From: Ramlibacter monticola
GTDB lineage: Bacteria; Pseudomonadota; Gammaproteobacteria; Burkholderiales; Burkholderiaceae_C
Assembly: GCF_016722785.1 (NCBI RefSeq)
Contig: NZ_JAEQNE010000005.1
Coordinates: 124,001 to 188,000 of the forward strand
Length of the DNA: 64,000 nt
Direction of reading: 5' to 3'
Shown here: piece by piece, positions 41,254 through 48,664 of the stretch
How the letters are laid out: the number at the start of each line of letters is the position of its first letter
How positions within the stretch are numbered: the first letter of the stretch is position 1
Notes under the pieces: generated by a model
Seen by the model: the letters and a program-made list of their open reading frames with translations, nothing else
Databases searched by the model: none
Told to the model about the DNA's origin: nothing
Position numbers and translations under genes: made by a program

Positions 41254-41921
41254 TGCGCCGCGTGCCGGTGCGCCGAGCGCAGGATCTCGCGCACTTCCTC
41301 GTCGCCGACCTGCGCGAATTCCGCGTACCAGAGACCCACCGCGCGGAACGGCTCGGGTGTGCACACGCACACCACGCTGTCCGCCACCTGCGCCAGCGCA
41401 TCGCAGGTCTCGCGCGGCCCCAGCGGCACCGCCACCGTGATCCGCGCCGGCTTGCGCGCGCGCAGCGCCTGCACGCCGGCGCGCATGGTAGCGCCGGTGG
41501 CCAGGCCATCGTCGACCACGATCAGCTCGCGGCCCTCCAGCGCCTCGGCGGGATGGCCGCTGCGGTAGACCTCTTCGCGCCGCCGCAGCTCGGCGCGCTC
41601 GCGCGCCAGGATGCGCTCGACCTCCGCCTGCTCGGCGGGGCCCAGCATGCCCTGCGACTCCGGATTCATCACGGTCACCCCGCTGGCGATCGCGCCGATC
41701 GCGAACTCCTCGTGGTTCGGGTGGCCGATCTTGCGCACCACCAGGATGTCCAGCGGCGCTTCGAGCAGCCTGGCGACCTCGGCGCCCACGGGAACCCCGC
41801 CGCGCGGCAGTGCCAGCACCACCGGATCCCGCCAGTCGCGGTGCTCCCGCAAAGCCTGGCCGAGCGCCCTGCCCGCGTCGCGGCGGTCGCGGAAGCCCGG
41901 GCCCGTGAATGTGAAACTCAT
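41250..41921 (-). CDS. Phosphoribosyltransferase-domain protein (223 aa)
   Basis: The N-terminal FRDRRDAGRALGQALREHRD followed by VVLALPRGGVPVGAEVARLL, the HEEFAIGAIASG segment and the PRPP motif ELIVVDDGLATGATM define the YbaQ/PRT-like family often found with erythromycin-esterase or dienelactone-hydrolase genes. A base-salvage role is not implied; the family has no established substrate. It is followed in the same direction upstream by an 82-aa protein gene 16 nt away. Confidence 0.9.
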   Translation of the reverse strand: MSFTFTGPGFRDRRDAGRALGQALREHRDWRDPVVLALPRGGVPVGAEVARLLEAPLDILVVRKIGHPNHEEFAIGAIASGVTVMNPESQGMLGPAEQAEVERILARERAELRRREEVYRSGHPAEALEGRELIVVDDGLATGATMRAGVQALRARKPARITVAVPLGPRETCDALAQVADSVVCVCTPEPFRAVGLWYAEFAQVGDEEVREILRSAHRHAAH

Positions 41922-41937
41922 CGCCTCCCGTGCGGCC

Positions 41938-42186
41938 TCAGTGCCAGTCCGTTCCGGCCGGTGACTTCGGCTCCGCGCCGGCGCGACCCGGTGCGACCAG
42001 GTCGCGCGCGAAGTCGGCCGCCTGCCTCGCCTTGGCCTCGACCTCGCGCGCCATGCTGCGGCCGGTGGAGCTCACTTTCCAGCGCGCCCAGGTGCGGCGC
42101 AGGCGCCACCGCTGGGTGTACAGGCAGTACATGGCGCCCACGCCGAGCGCCAGGCCGCCGAGGAAGGAAAGGGGTTGCTTGTTCAT
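41938..42186 (-). CDS. Small membrane-anchored hypothetical protein (82 aa)
   Basis: The start NKQPLSFLGGLALGVGAMYC is a single hydrophobic segment and the rest is basic and helical (QRWRLRRTWARWKVSSTGRS, EVEAKARQAADFARDLVAPG). The layout is reminiscent of YtxH-type stress proteins but I cannot assign a family. AGGAGCG-like sequence precedes ATG 42186. It probably shares a transcript with the phosphoribosyltransferase gene. Nothing else was recognised in 42187-42422. Confidence 0.6.
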   Translation of the reverse strand: MNKQPLSFLGGLALGVGAMYCLYTQRWRLRRTWARWKVSSTGRSMAREVEAKARQAADFARDLVAPGRAGAEPKSPAGTDWH

Positions 42187-42422
42187 CGTTCGCTCCTTCG
42201 GGCTCCGAATGCCCGAGCCTCGCGGCGGCCGCGTGCCGGACCGCCCGTTCCAGTCTGCGCGGCGCGCGGCGCGCTGTCGGTCGGACCATCGGCGTCGCCG
42301 CGTAGGAAGCGGCGCACGGGGAGCCATGGCGCCGTTGAAGAGCACGGCCTAGGGTTTCCTCCAGCGCAGGTCGGCGAAGGCACTCCTACGCTCCGGTCCC
42401 CCACGCCACAACCGGAGTGCAC

Positions 42423-43697
42423 ATGACCCGCAGAATCACCGCGCTCGCCCTGGCCCTCGTCGTTTCCGCCCTCGGCGCCCCGCCCGTCCAGGCGCAGACT
42501 CCCAGGGTCGAGCTGACCTGGATGTCCATCGCCAACTGGGAGCTCAAGATCGGCGCCAAGCGCATCTGGATGGACGCCTACTTCTCGCGCCTGCCGCAGG
42601 CCAGCTTCTATGCGCCGCCCACCCTGCCGGGCGACCAGTACGCCTACACGCGCTCACCGCAGGGCATCGACATGGATGCGATCCGCAAGGTGCGCGACGC
42701 CGCGCTCGGGAGCGAGAAGCTCGACCTGCTGCTGGTCGGCCACAGCCACTGGGACCACAGCTGGGACTCGCCGAGCTGGGCCAAGCTGACCGGCGCCCCG
42801 ATGATCGGCGGCGTGTCCTCCTGCCTGCAGGCTCAGGCGCAAGGCGTGCCCGCCGCGGGCTGCCGCAGCGTGAGCGGCGGCGAGAAGTTCGACCTCGGCG
42901 ATGGCATCACGATGCGCGTCGTGCGCTTCAACCACAGCGGAGACGCCAGCAATCCGATCCAGCACTTCGCGCGCGAGCTCTATCGCCCGCCGATCCCCGA
43001 CGCCGCCACCGGCGGCTTCCGCGCGGGCGTCGGCGAGGACTATCCGAACGGCGGCGGCAACCGCGCCTTCCTCTTCACCATCGACCGCGGCGGCGAGCAG
43101 CTCTCGTTCTTCATCAACAACTCGGCCAGCCCCTTCGACCTCGACAAGGACATCATCGTCGACGGCGTGAACCACGGCTCGCCCCTGAACAACCTGCGCG
43201 CCGCCCTGCGCGATGCGGGCCTGACGCAGGTCGACGCCTGGATCGGCACCGGCGGCAAGCCCGTGGCCGAACAGATCGTGCCCATCCTGCGGCCGAAGCA
43301 CTACATCCCCAACCACTGGGACGGCCTGTTCAACGCGTTCTGGCCCGGCCTGCCCTTTCCGTTCAAGGACGACAACCTGCAGGCCTACCTGCGCGAACAG
43401 AACATCGCCCTGTATCCGCAGAAGCAGTACTTCGACAAGTTCATCCTGACCAAGGCCGGCGTGCAGCCCGACGCCAACGCGGTGCTGAAGCAGAAGCTGG
43501 GCTTCGCGCCCGAGCAGAAATTCAGCCAGGCCCTGCGCGATGCGGTGGCGATGGTCGATTCGACCAGCATCGGCGACGACTGCGGCGAAGGCTTCGCGCC
43601 GCCGTCGAAGTGGGCCCATGTCTTCGCGGTGATGGAAGCGCTGCGCGAAACCTCCGGCCGAGAAGGCCTGATGCCGCGTCCGGGCATTGTTGAGTAA
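42423..43697 (+). CDS. Exported metallo-beta-lactamase-fold hydrolase
   Basis: The 424-residue protein has a signal peptide (ITALALALVVSALGAPPVQA) and an MBL-fold domain with the metal motif VGHSHWDHSWD (HxHxDH), a second histidine in VRFNHSGD, and the late VDGVNHGSP and PKHYIPNHWDG motifs. The fold family includes RNases, lactonases and phosphodiesterases, and I cannot predict the reaction. GGAG stands 5 nt before ATG 42423; a GTG two codons earlier is also possible. Confidence 0.88.
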   Translation: MTRRITALALALVVSALGAPPVQAQTPRVELTWMSIANWELKIGAKRIWMDAYFSRLPQASFYAPPTLPGDQYAYTRSPQGIDMDAIRKVRDAALGSEKLDLLLVGHSHWDHSWDSPSWAKLTGAPMIGGVSSCLQAQAQGVPAAGCRSVSGGEKFDLGDGITMRVVRFNHSGDASNPIQHFARELYRPPIPDAATGGFRAGVGEDYPNGGGNRAFLFTIDRGGEQLSFFINNSASPFDLDKDIIVDGVNHGSPLNNLRAALRDAGLTQVDAWIGTGGKPVAEQIVPILRPKHYIPNHWDGLFNAFWPGLPFPFKDDNLQAYLREQNIALYPQKQYFDKFILTKAGVQPDANAVLKQKLGFAPEQKFSQALRDAVAMVDSTSIGDDCGEGFAPPSKWAHVFAVMEALRETSGREGLMPRPGIVE

Positions 43698-43771
43698 ATT
43701 GCTCGGACACTCCACAATCCGGGGGTGAGCAGGAAGAACAGTGAACGCGCGCGGCGCGGGAGGGTCGCGCC

Positions 43772-44203
43772 ATGAAGCGGGCCGCGGCCCTGAAGCCGCT
43801 GTCCCGCGAGCACCACGAGGCGCTCGTGCTCGCGCGCCGTGCCTGCGAGCCGCACCGTCCCGGCGCCGAACCCGCCGTCTTGCGGCAGCACCTGCTGCAG
43901 CGCTGGGATGCGCACTTCGAGCCGCACTTCGCGGCCGAGGAGCAGGTGCTGCTGCCCGCGCTCGAGCGGGCTGGCTGCGGCGAGGCCGCGGTCCGGGGTC
44001 GCGTGGAGCACGCGCGGCTCAGGGCACTCGCCGTGCGCCTGCGCGAGGGCGAACTCGCCTGCCTGCCCGAATGGGGCGACGCCATGCGGGCGCACGTGCA
44101 GTGGGAGGAGCGCGAGCTCTTCCCGCTGGCCGAACGCGTGCTGGACCTCCACCTCCTGCAACCCCGCCTGCGGCGGACCGAAGGAACACCATGCACGACC
44201 TAG
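43772..44203 (+). CDS. Hemerythrin HHE-domain protein (143 aa)
   Basis: A four-helix bundle protein with the HHE metal-ligand pattern: PLSREHHEALVLARR, WDAHFEPHFAAEEQVLLPAL, VEHARLRALAVRLRE and MRAHVQWEERELFPLAE. It should bind a di-iron centre that senses or stores O2 or NO. Its 3' end overlaps the Crp/Fnr-family gene by 13 nt, so the two are co-expressed, consistent with a shared oxygen/NO response. Confidence 0.88.
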   Translation: MKRAAALKPLSREHHEALVLARRACEPHRPGAEPAVLRQHLLQRWDAHFEPHFAAEEQVLLPALERAGCGEAAVRGRVEHARLRALAVRLREGELACLPEWGDAMRAHVQWEERELFPLAERVLDLHLLQPRLRRTEGTPCTT

Positions 44204-44865
44204 CCTGCGCCAGCCTGCAGGGAGACGACCTCTGCCTGCCCTGCGGCCTCGCGCGGCTGGCCGGCACGCCGGAGGGGGCGCGGCTGTCGCAGCGGCGCGT
44301 GCCGCGGGGCGAGCCCCTCTATCGCCAGGGTTCGGCGTACGGCGCGATCTATGCCGTGCGCGCCGGCTCCTTCAAGTCCACGGTGCACGACGAGGACGGG
44401 CTCGAGCAGGTCACCGGTTTCCACGTCGACGGCGACATCCTCGGCCTCGACGGAATGGCGCGCCTGCGGCACGCGTCCACCGCGGTGGCCCTGGAGGACG
44501 CCGAGGTGCTGGTCCTCCCCTCCTGCGACGCCGGCCTGGACCCGCTGCTGCCCCGGCTCATGAGCCGCGAGCTGGTGCGCCAGCGCGAACGCCTGCAGCT
44601 GCTGATGGGCCGCAGCGCCGAAGCGCGCGTGGCCACCTTCGTGCAGGACATCACGCAGCGCATGCACGCGCGGGGCTACTCGCCGCGCGAATTCCACCTG
44701 CGGCTGTCGCGCGGGGAGATCGGCAGCTACCTGGGGTTGAAGCTGGAAACGGTCAGCCGCGTGTTCGGCCGCCTGCAGCGGCAGCGGGTGCTGCGCGCCG
44801 AGGGTCGGCACGTGCGCGTGCTCGATCCCGCCGCGCTCGCCGCGGCCTGCGGGGCGTCGGCCTAG
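44191..44865 (+). CDS. Crp/Fnr family transcriptional regulator
   Basis: A 224-residue protein with a cyclic-nucleotide-binding-fold domain (LYRQGSAYGAIYAVRAGSFK), a dimerisation helix and a C-terminal winged helix with FHLRLSRGEIGSYLGLKLET then VSRVFGRLQRQ, whose recognition helix matches FNR (E..SR). The N-terminus has C6, C15 and C18 and a further cysteine in VLPSCDAG, but spacing differs from the four-cysteine iron-sulfur set of FNR. It may sense redox or NO differently. The stop shares CTAG with the DUF938 gene. Confidence 0.9.
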   Translation: MHDLACASLQGDDLCLPCGLARLAGTPEGARLSQRRVPRGEPLYRQGSAYGAIYAVRAGSFKSTVHDEDGLEQVTGFHVDGDILGLDGMARLRHASTAVALEDAEVLVLPSCDAGLDPLLPRLMSRELVRQRERLQLLMGRSAEARVATFVQDITQRMHARGYSPREFHLRLSRGEIGSYLGLKLETVSRVFGRLQRQRVLRAEGRHVRVLDPAALAAACGASA

Positions 44866-45482
44866 CTTCCGCTCCGGCCGAAGACGACCAGCAGGTTGTT
44901 CGCCGGCATCGCGTGCCGCTGGCGCAGCACGAGGCCCGCCCGCTGCGCCTGCGCCTCGACGTCCTGCAGCCGGCGGATCCCCCATGCGGGATCGCGCGAG
45001 CGCAGGTCCTGGTCGAAGGCTTCGTTGCTGGACGCCGCCGGCACGCCCTGCTCGAAGTAGGGACCGTAGGTCACGAGCACGCCCTCGTCCACGAGGTGCC
45101 GGGCGGCCCCCTGCATCAGGGCGGCGCAGGTCTCCCAGGGCGAGATGTGCAGCATGTTCGCGCAATAGATCGCGTCGAAAGGCTCGCGGAAAGGATCTGC
45201 CGCGGACGGCCACTGAGGCGCCATCACGTCGAGCCGCAAGGGCGGGCGCACGTTGGCCAGCCCGGACTCCGCGATGCGGCCCGCGATCGCTGGGAGCATC
45301 GCGCCGTCCGCCTCGCTCGGCTGCCAGCTCCAGCCCGGAAGTGCCGCCGCGAACCACGCGACGTGCTGGCCCGTGCCGGACGCGATTTCCAGCGCCCGGC
45401 CGCGTTCGGGCAGGAGGCCGCGCAGCACCTGGAGGATCGGCTCCTTGTTGCGGTCGGCGGCGGGGCTATGGGGGAGGTCCAT
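44862..45482 (-). CDS. DUF938 family SAM-dependent methyltransferase-like protein
   Basis: The 206-residue protein carries the DUF938 signature: SPAADRNKEPILQVLRGLLP, LEIASGTGQHVAWFAAALPG (SAM motif I) and YCANMLHISPWETCAALMQG. The family has a Rossmann fold and is widespread but uncharacterised. Convergent with the Crp gene; 42 nt separate it from the Bug gene transcribed in the same direction. Confidence 0.9.
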   Translation of the reverse strand: MDLPHSPAADRNKEPILQVLRGLLPERGRALEIASGTGQHVAWFAAALPGWSWQPSEADGAMLPAIAGRIAESGLANVRPPLRLDVMAPQWPSAADPFREPFDAIYCANMLHISPWETCAALMQGAARHLVDEGVLVTYGPYFEQGVPAASSNEAFDQDLRSRDPAWGIRRLQDVEAQAQRAGLVLRQRHAMPANNLLVVFGRSGS

Positions 45483-45524
45483 GGCGCAGGCGAGTATGCG
45501 CGCCTTCGCCCCGGACCGGAGGCT

Positions 45525-46487
45525 TCATTCCTGCTCGAGGCCGGTGTCTTTCACGAGCCGCTCCCACAGGCGGGCTTCGCTGAGGACTTCCTTGTTGAAC
45601 TCGGCAACGCCGTTGCCCACCGGCGTGGCCGCCTGCGCGGCCAGGATCTCCTCCATCTCGGGGGTGTGGATCACGGCGCGCACTTCCTGCTGCATGCGCT
45701 CCAGTGCCTCGCGCGGCGTCTTCGCCGGCGCGTACAGGCTGTAGGAGATGTAGACCTCCATGTCCTGCAGGCCCGACTCGACCATCGTCGGGGTGTTGGG
45801 CAGCATGGGCGAGCGCTTGCCGCTGGTGACGCCGATGGCCTTGATCTTGCCGGCCTGGATCAGCGGCTTGGCGGTGAGCAGCGTGCCGACGCCGAAGCCC
45901 ACGTTGTTGCCGGCGATGTCGGTCATCAGCGGGGCGCCGCCCTTGTAGGCCGCGTAGGTCACGTTCAGCTGCATGCGCTGGTTGAACATGGCGCCGACGA
46001 GGCGGGTCATGTTCTCCGAGGCGCCGTAGGTCGCCTTCGAGGGATCCTTCTTCAGCAGCGCCGCCAGTTCGCGCGGGTTGTTGGCGGGGAAATCCGAATT
46101 CACCAGGAACACCATGGGCGAGACCGCCACCTTGGTCACGCCCACGAAGTCCTTCAGCGTGTCGTAGGGCAGCTTCTTCTTCACGGCGGGGTTCACCAGG
46201 TGCGAGGTGACGACCAGCACGAAGGTGTGCCCGTCCGCCGGCGCCTTGGCGACCAGGTCGGTGCCGATGATGCCGTCGGCACCGGGCTTGTTCTCCACGA
46301 TCACGTTCTGGCCCAGCCGCGGGCGCAGGCGTTCGGCGAGGTGGCGGGCGATGGTGTCGGTGCCGCCGCCGGCCGAATACGGCACGACCAGGCGGACCTG
46401 CTTGTCGGGGAAGGCGGCCTCGGCCGCCAGCGGCAGGGCGGCGGCGAGGGACAGCAGCGCGAAACTGCGGCGGCTCAGGGGGCGCAT
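45525..46487 (-). CDS. Bug/TctC-type periplasmic receptor 2
   Basis: The 320-residue protein has a signal peptide (RRSFALLSLAAALPLAAEA), mature start FPDKQVRLVVPYSAGGGTDT, and the Bug motifs GADGIIGTDLVAKAPADGHT and YGASENMTRLVGAMFN. I start it at ATG 46487, since the longer frame begins with TTG. A TTGTACGAACAA operator-like site (46501-46512) stands 13 nt upstream, matching the sites before the acetyl-CoA hydrolase and CoA-transferase genes, so it is probably part of the GntR-controlled set and supplies their substrate. Confidence 0.93.
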   Translation of the reverse strand: MRPLSRRSFALLSLAAALPLAAEAAFPDKQVRLVVPYSAGGGTDTIARHLAERLRPRLGQNVIVENKPGADGIIGTDLVAKAPADGHTFVLVVTSHLVNPAVKKKLPYDTLKDFVGVTKVAVSPMVFLVNSDFPANNPRELAALLKKDPSKATYGASENMTRLVGAMFNQRMQLNVTYAAYKGGAPLMTDIAGNNVGFGVGTLLTAKPLIQAGKIKAIGVTSGKRSPMLPNTPTMVESGLQDMEVYISYSLYAPAKTPREALERMQQEVRAVIHTPEMEEILAAQAATPVGNGVAEFNKEVLSEARLWERLVKDTGLEQE

Positions 46488-46499
46488 GGCGGCTCTCAA

Positions 46500-46513
46500 G
46501 TTGTACGAACAAC
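46500..46513. promoter_or_regulatory. GntR/HutC-type operator-like site A (upstream of Bug 2)
   Basis: GTTGT-ACGA-ACAAC is a perfect inverted repeat. The core TTGTnCGnACAA resembles the HutC operator (CTTGTATGTACAAG). It lies in the 139-nt divergent region between the Bug gene and the methyltransferase gene. Confidence 0.6.
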
Positions 46514-46600
46514 TATGCTATCGGGCGGAGCGACCCTCGGTCAAGGCTGATACGGGGAAACCCTCGGGACTGCCGCCGCGCTTGCGCTAGGATGCGAATG

Positions 46601-46612
46601 TTGTCCGTACAA
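46601..46612. promoter_or_regulatory. GntR/HutC-type operator-like site B (upstream of methyltransferase)
   Basis: TTGTCCGTACAA ends 14 nt before the ATG of the methyltransferase gene and has TTGT/ACAA half-sites at the same spacing as site A. No good ribosome-binding site is visible between it and the start. Confidence 0.58.
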
Positions 46613-46626
46613 ACAAAGCCGCCGCC

Positions 46627-47337
46627 ATGCCAGACCTCTCTGCCACCTTCCCGCTGCTGGTCGAGGACGAATTCCGGCTCCTGCAGGAACTCGTCGGCCT
46701 GTCCGGGCGCGACATCCTCGACGTGGGCTGCGGCACGGCGGCGATGAGCGCGCGCATGGCATCGGAGGGCGGGGCGCGCAAGGTCATCGGCCTCGAAGTC
46801 GACGAGCGCCAGCTGGAAAAGAACCGCGCCCGTTCCTGGCCGGCGGGGGTGGAATTCCAGCAGTGCGGCGCCGAGGCGCTGCCGTTCGGCGCTGCCAGCA
46901 TCGACGGCATCACCCTCTTCAAGTCGCTGCACCACGTGCCGGTGGCGGCGATGGACGAGGCCTTCCGCGAGATGCAGCGCGTGCTGCGGCCGGGCGGATG
47001 GCTGTTCATTTCGGAACCGGTCTACGAAGGCCCCTTCAACGACATCGTGCGCATGTTCCACGACGAGGGCGTGGTGCGCCGCGAGGCGATCCAGGCGACG
47101 GGACGCGCGGTGGAGCGCGGCCTCTTCCACCACGCACGCCGCGTGCAGTTCATGGCACCCGTCACCTTCAGCGACTTCGAGGACTTCCGCCGGCGCCTGA
47201 TGCAGCCCACGCACAGCCAGTTCGCCATTTCCCCCGCCCTGGAGGAAGCGGTGCGCGGCGCCTTCGAGGCTCACCAGACCCCGGGCGGGGCGCACTTCCT
47301 GCGCCCGATGCGGGTGGACCTGCTGCTCAAGCCCTAG
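46627..47337 (+). CDS. Class I SAM-dependent methyltransferase
   Basis: The 236-residue protein has motif I DILDVGCGTAAMSARMASEG, acidic motif II GLEVDERQ, the DGITLFKSLHHVPV region and FREMQRVLRPGGWLFISEPV, a ubiquinone/menaquinone-type small-molecule methyltransferase. The substrate is unknown. It is divergent from Bug 2 and overlaps the convergent acetyl-CoA hydrolase gene by 11 nt. Operator-like site B suggests it is controlled together with the CoA enzymes, so it may modify an intermediate of that pathway. Confidence 0.88.
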   Translation: MPDLSATFPLLVEDEFRLLQELVGLSGRDILDVGCGTAAMSARMASEGGARKVIGLEVDERQLEKNRARSWPAGVEFQQCGAEALPFGAASIDGITLFKSLHHVPVAAMDEAFREMQRVLRPGGWLFISEPVYEGPFNDIVRMFHDEGVVRREAIQATGRAVERGLFHHARRVQFMAPVTFSDFEDFRRRLMQPTHSQFAISPALEEAVRGAFEAHQTPGGAHFLRPMRVDLLLKP

Positions 47338-48577
47338 CCAAGGCCTCCCGGTGCGCGGGATGCGCGATGGCCGCCATCGCCTTCCTGCGCTCGGCGGGCG
47401 GGCAGCCGCGCACGGCGGCCACGCCGTGCTCGGTGACGAAGAAGTCCACCTCGTGCGGCTCCAGCGAGGCGGGCACCTCCGCCGGCAGGCTATCCAGGAT
47501 CGTGCTGGCGCTGCTGCGATCGGTCGACCGCAGGGCGATGATGCTGCGCCCGCCTTCCAGCGAGGACGCGGCCCGGGCGAAGTCCGGCAGGCCGCCGGGG
47601 ACCGCGATCCGGCGCCGGCCGGCCCACTCCGCGTTCACGCGCCCCTGCAGGTCCACCTGCAGGGCGGAATTGATGGCGCACAGGCGCGTCAGCCGGCGCA
47701 GCAGTCCGCCGGAATGCGTGACGGTGCAAGGGTGCAGTTCGACCGCCGCATTGCGATCCAGCCAGGCGTAGAACTCCGCGCTGCCAAGCGCCATGGTGGC
47801 GATGCTGGCGCCGGCGAACACCTCCTTGGTGCTGTTGTCGATCACGCCGCGCTCGATCAGGGGCCGCGCGGAATCGGCCACGATGCCGGTGTGCAGGCCC
47901 AGGTGGCGCAGGTGCCCCAGTCGTCCCAGCACCTGGTCCGGCAGCGAACCCACGCCGAGCTGGAGCACCGCGCCGTCCTCCACCAGCGAGGCCACATGGG
48001 ACGCGATCGCCTCCTCGATCGCGTCCGCCGGCTGCGGCTTCACCGCGTGGGGCGCATCGACGGCGTCCACCCAGGCGGCGATGCGGCTCGCCGGGATCCA
48101 GGCGTCGCCCTGCACGACCGGCATGCGCGGGTCGATCTCGGCGATCACGAGCGGGGCGGCCTCGACCGCCGCCTTCATGTAGTCGACGGACACGCCCAGG
48201 CTCACGCGGCCGCCGGCGTCCGGCGGCGACACGCGCAGCAGCACCGCGCCGACGGGGTAGTCGCCGCGCGCGAATCCGTCGGGCACCGTCGACAGCGGCT
48301 GCCGCAGGGGCGTTACGCGGCCCGCATCGAGCGCGGCACGCAGCCCCGCGCCGGGCAGGAAGGTGGCGATCTCCAGCGCATCGCGCGCGGGCGGCTCGGC
48401 ATAGGGCACGAGGCCCAGCGGCATCAGCGTATAGACGCGGCGGCCGCGCAGCGCTTCGGCCTCCTCGGCCAGCTTGCGCGCCAGCACGGTCGGGTGAGCC
48501 GCGGCGGAATGCAGCACGATTCCGCGGTCCGCGGGAAGGCGGGCGATCAGTTCCGCCAGGGTCGCCAGGGGTTTCAT
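47327..48577 (-). CDS. Acetyl-CoA hydrolase/transferase family protein
   Basis: A 416-residue family I-type CoA-transferase related to 4-hydroxybutyrate CoA-transferase and acetyl-CoA hydrolase. Diagnostic segments are VLQLGVGSLPDQVLGRLGHL, GLHTGIVADSARPLIERGVI, INSALQVDLQGRVNAEWAG with the conserved Glu, and the C-terminal VDFFVTEHGVAAVRG. It is divergent from the CaiB-type CoA-transferase gene across 86 bp holding two identical operator-like sites, so both enzymes are probably induced together, but they belong to different CoA-transferase families. Confidence 0.92.
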   Translation of the reverse strand: MKPLATLAELIARLPADRGIVLHSAAAHPTVLARKLAEEAEALRGRRVYTLMPLGLVPYAEPPARDALEIATFLPGAGLRAALDAGRVTPLRQPLSTVPDGFARGDYPVGAVLLRVSPPDAGGRVSLGVSVDYMKAAVEAAPLVIAEIDPRMPVVQGDAWIPASRIAAWVDAVDAPHAVKPQPADAIEEAIASHVASLVEDGAVLQLGVGSLPDQVLGRLGHLRHLGLHTGIVADSARPLIERGVIDNSTKEVFAGASIATMALGSAEFYAWLDRNAAVELHPCTVTHSGGLLRRLTRLCAINSALQVDLQGRVNAEWAGRRRIAVPGGLPDFARAASSLEGGRSIIALRSTDRSSASTILDSLPAEVPASLEPHEVDFFVTEHGVAAVRGCPPAERRKAMAAIAHPAHREALARA

Positions 48578-48602
48578 CGAGGGATTCCGTCGGCCGCCAG
48601 AA

Positions 48603-48616
48603 GTTGTACGTACATA
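48603..48616. promoter_or_regulatory. GntR/HutC-type operator-like site C1
   Basis: GTTGTACGTACATA, identical over 14 nt to site C2 48 nt away, in the divergent region between the acetyl-CoA hydrolase and CaiB-type genes. It lies within the leader of the minus-strand gene (start 48577). TATACT on the minus strand (48640-48635) is a possible -10 for that gene. Confidence 0.62.
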
Positions 48617-48650
48617 CCCCAGCGGTCGCTTTCCAGTATAGCTTGGTATA

Positions 48651-48664
48651 GTTGTACGTACATA
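48651..48664. promoter_or_regulatory. GntR/HutC-type operator-like site C2 at the CoA-transferase start
   Basis: GTTGTACGTACATA ends on the A of the CaiB-type ATG (48664). TATAGT at 48647-48652 is a good -10 box overlapping it. Repressor binding would cover the -10 and the start codon. Confidence 0.62.

Noticed and set aside
43685..43740. FNR/ANR box upstream of the hemerythrin/Crp pair
   Set aside because: The AT-rich stretch does not match TTGAT-N4-ATCAA on either strand.
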